Of a stretch of DNA of 7,978 nucleotides, positions 7,274-7,978 are shown one piece after another. A model generated the notes under the pieces. The model was not told the DNA's origin. It did no database searches and saw only the letters and a list, made by a program, of their open reading frames with translations. Origin of the DNA: Flammeovirgaceae bacterium (GTDB lineage Bacteria; Bacteroidota; Bacteroidia; Cytophagales; Cyclobacteriaceae). Made by a program: the position numbers and the translations under genes. The stretch's first letter is position 1. Each line of letters starts with the position of its first letter. The DNA lies in the NCBI GenBank assembly GCA_022616575.1, contig JAKEEN010000072.1, positions 1-7,978 of the forward strand, read 5' to 3'.

Positions 7274-7978
7274 TTAAAAGGGATACCCAATCCCCACATT
7301 ATAAATCACGGGTTCTTTTCCATTAGTAAATGGTTTAAAGAATTTCACATCGTCCAAGACAAAGCGTTGGCCTTCAATACGTGCCGGGTCATACACTTTA
7401 ATACCTACATCGAAGCGCAGAATCAAAAAGGTAAAGTCAAAACGCAGGCCAAAGCCGGTGCCTACACCAATTTCTTCTGCAAAGGTCTTCACATTAAACT
7501 TTGAATTTCCATTTTGAATGATCAGACTCGTTTCTGGATCGGTCTTTAATCGTTCTTCAATGGTCCAAACATTGCCGGCATCAATAAACACTGCACCTTC
7601 AACAAAGCCAAAAAGTTTATTTCTTAACTCGATACTCGCCTCCAGCAGTACTTCACCGGGTTGTTCAATGTTGTAATCATAAATTCCATCGGCATCCGGG
7701 TCGGCACTGAAATTTGGACGGAACGATCCCGGCCCCAATCTTCGTGGTCTCCATGCGCGTACGCTGTTACTGCCACCGGCAAAGAAGAATTTTTCGTAAG
7801 GCAGTGAAGGGCTGCTTGCATACGAATAAGCAACACCTCCATTAAGCCGGAAGGCCAGGGAAGTAACTTTGGTCAGGGAGGTAATCTGCCGCAGATCAAC
7901 ATTGCCTCGCAGATATTTAAAAGTCTGCAGTCCTTGATCGTCAACTGGTTTAGTGTCAATAAAATTGAAAATAGTACC
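7274..7978 (-). CDS. tamL: TamL-like Omp85 family outer-membrane barrel, C-terminal part
   Basis: The C-terminal 234 residues of an Omp85 (bacterial surface antigen) beta-barrel, cut at its N-terminus by the right edge; the frame is open to base 7978, so the TTG at 7738 is internal. These proteins insert or assemble outer-membrane proteins. Visible residue 53 onward reads YASSPSLPYEKFFFAGGSNS then VRAWRPRRLGPGSF, the conserved loop-6-like motif with its Arg. Alternating strand-like segments follow (EVLLEASIELRNKLFGFVEG, AVFIDAGNVWT, GTGFGLRFDFTFLILRFDVG). The chain ends in NVGIGYPF with a terminal Phe, as expected for a barrel-insertion signal. The wording of the motif fits the Bacteroidota TamA-like lipoprotein TamL better than BamA, but the lipobox and POTRA domains that would settle this are outside the window. 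It converges with the E1 gene with one base between the stop codons. A typical full length would be well above 700 residues, so only about a third is seen. Confidence 0.85.
   Translation of the reverse strand, partial: GTIFNFIDTKPVDDQGLQTFKYLRGNVDLRQITSLTKVTSLAFRLNGGVAYSYASSPSLPYEKFFFAGGSNSVRAWRPRRLGPGSFRPNFSADPDADGIYDYNIEQPGEVLLEASIELRNKLFGFVEGAVFIDAGNVWTIEERLKTDPETSLIIQNGNSKFNVKTFAEEIGVGTGFGLRFDFTFLILRFDVGIKVYDPARIEGQRFVLDDVKFFKPFTNGKEPVIYNVGIGYPF

Noticed and set aside
7274..7738. A complete 154-residue protein starting at the TTG at 7738
   Set aside because: The frame continues upstream without a stop to the window edge and encodes the conserved FFFAGGSNSVRAW segment, so the TTG is an internal Leu codon.
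7624..7842. 72-residue open frame on the minus strand overlapping the barrel gene
   Set aside because: It lies out of frame within the tamL-like gene, whose own frame is open through this region and carries the Omp85 motif.
1..7978. Defence island, mobile element, CRISPR array or secondary-metabolite cluster
   Set aside because: All six genes belong to known housekeeping or signalling families; no transposase, integrase, nuclease, spaced repeat array or terminal repeats were seen.

Overview
The window looks like ordinary chromosome from a member of Bacteroidota, probably of the Cytophagales type. Four things point there: a fused alpha/beta E1 subunit of a 2-oxoacid dehydrogenase; a C-terminal barrel of the TamL/Omp85 kind carrying the FFFAGGSNSVRAW motif and ending in GIGYPF; a periplasmic-TPR histidine kinase of a type common in that phylum; and start codons without a recognisable Shine-Dalgarno sequence, set in AT-rich spacers with ATTCAAGA-like repeats. 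The assignment is by family resemblance only; no 16S or other marker is present.

Layout from left to right: the 3' part of trpB (cut by the left edge) and trpA, both on + and forming the end of a tryptophan operon; a 77-bp spacer; a 715-residue sensor histidine kinase on +, with no response regulator beside it; a 64-bp convergent spacer that can fold into an AT-rich hairpin; hemF on -; a 139-bp divergent spacer with a perfect 12-bp palindrome; a 699-residue fused E1 alpha-beta dehydrogenase on +; and, one base beyond its stop codon, the tail-to-tail end of a tamL-like outer-membrane barrel on - that runs off the right edge. No stretch above 140 bases lacks a gene, and I saw no tRNA, rRNA, CRISPR array, transposase or attachment site.

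TrpB and TrpA form the two-subunit tryptophan synthase. The other genes are single housekeeping or signalling genes with no evident common pathway: oxygen-dependent haem synthesis (HemF, implying aerobic or microaerobic life), oxidative decarboxylation of probably branched-chain 2-oxoacids (which would supply starters for iso-branched fatty acids), and outer-membrane protein assembly. Each real gene is intact in frame apart from the two cut by the window edges.

I did not find a convincing undescribed multi-gene system. The points most worth a second look are the dispersed ATTCAAGA-type spacer repeats, which also displace the trpA start from trpB; the orphan TPR kinase with a near-uniform 40-residue repeat; the small dyads between hemF and E1; and the altered cofactor-motif residues in the kinase and in E1.
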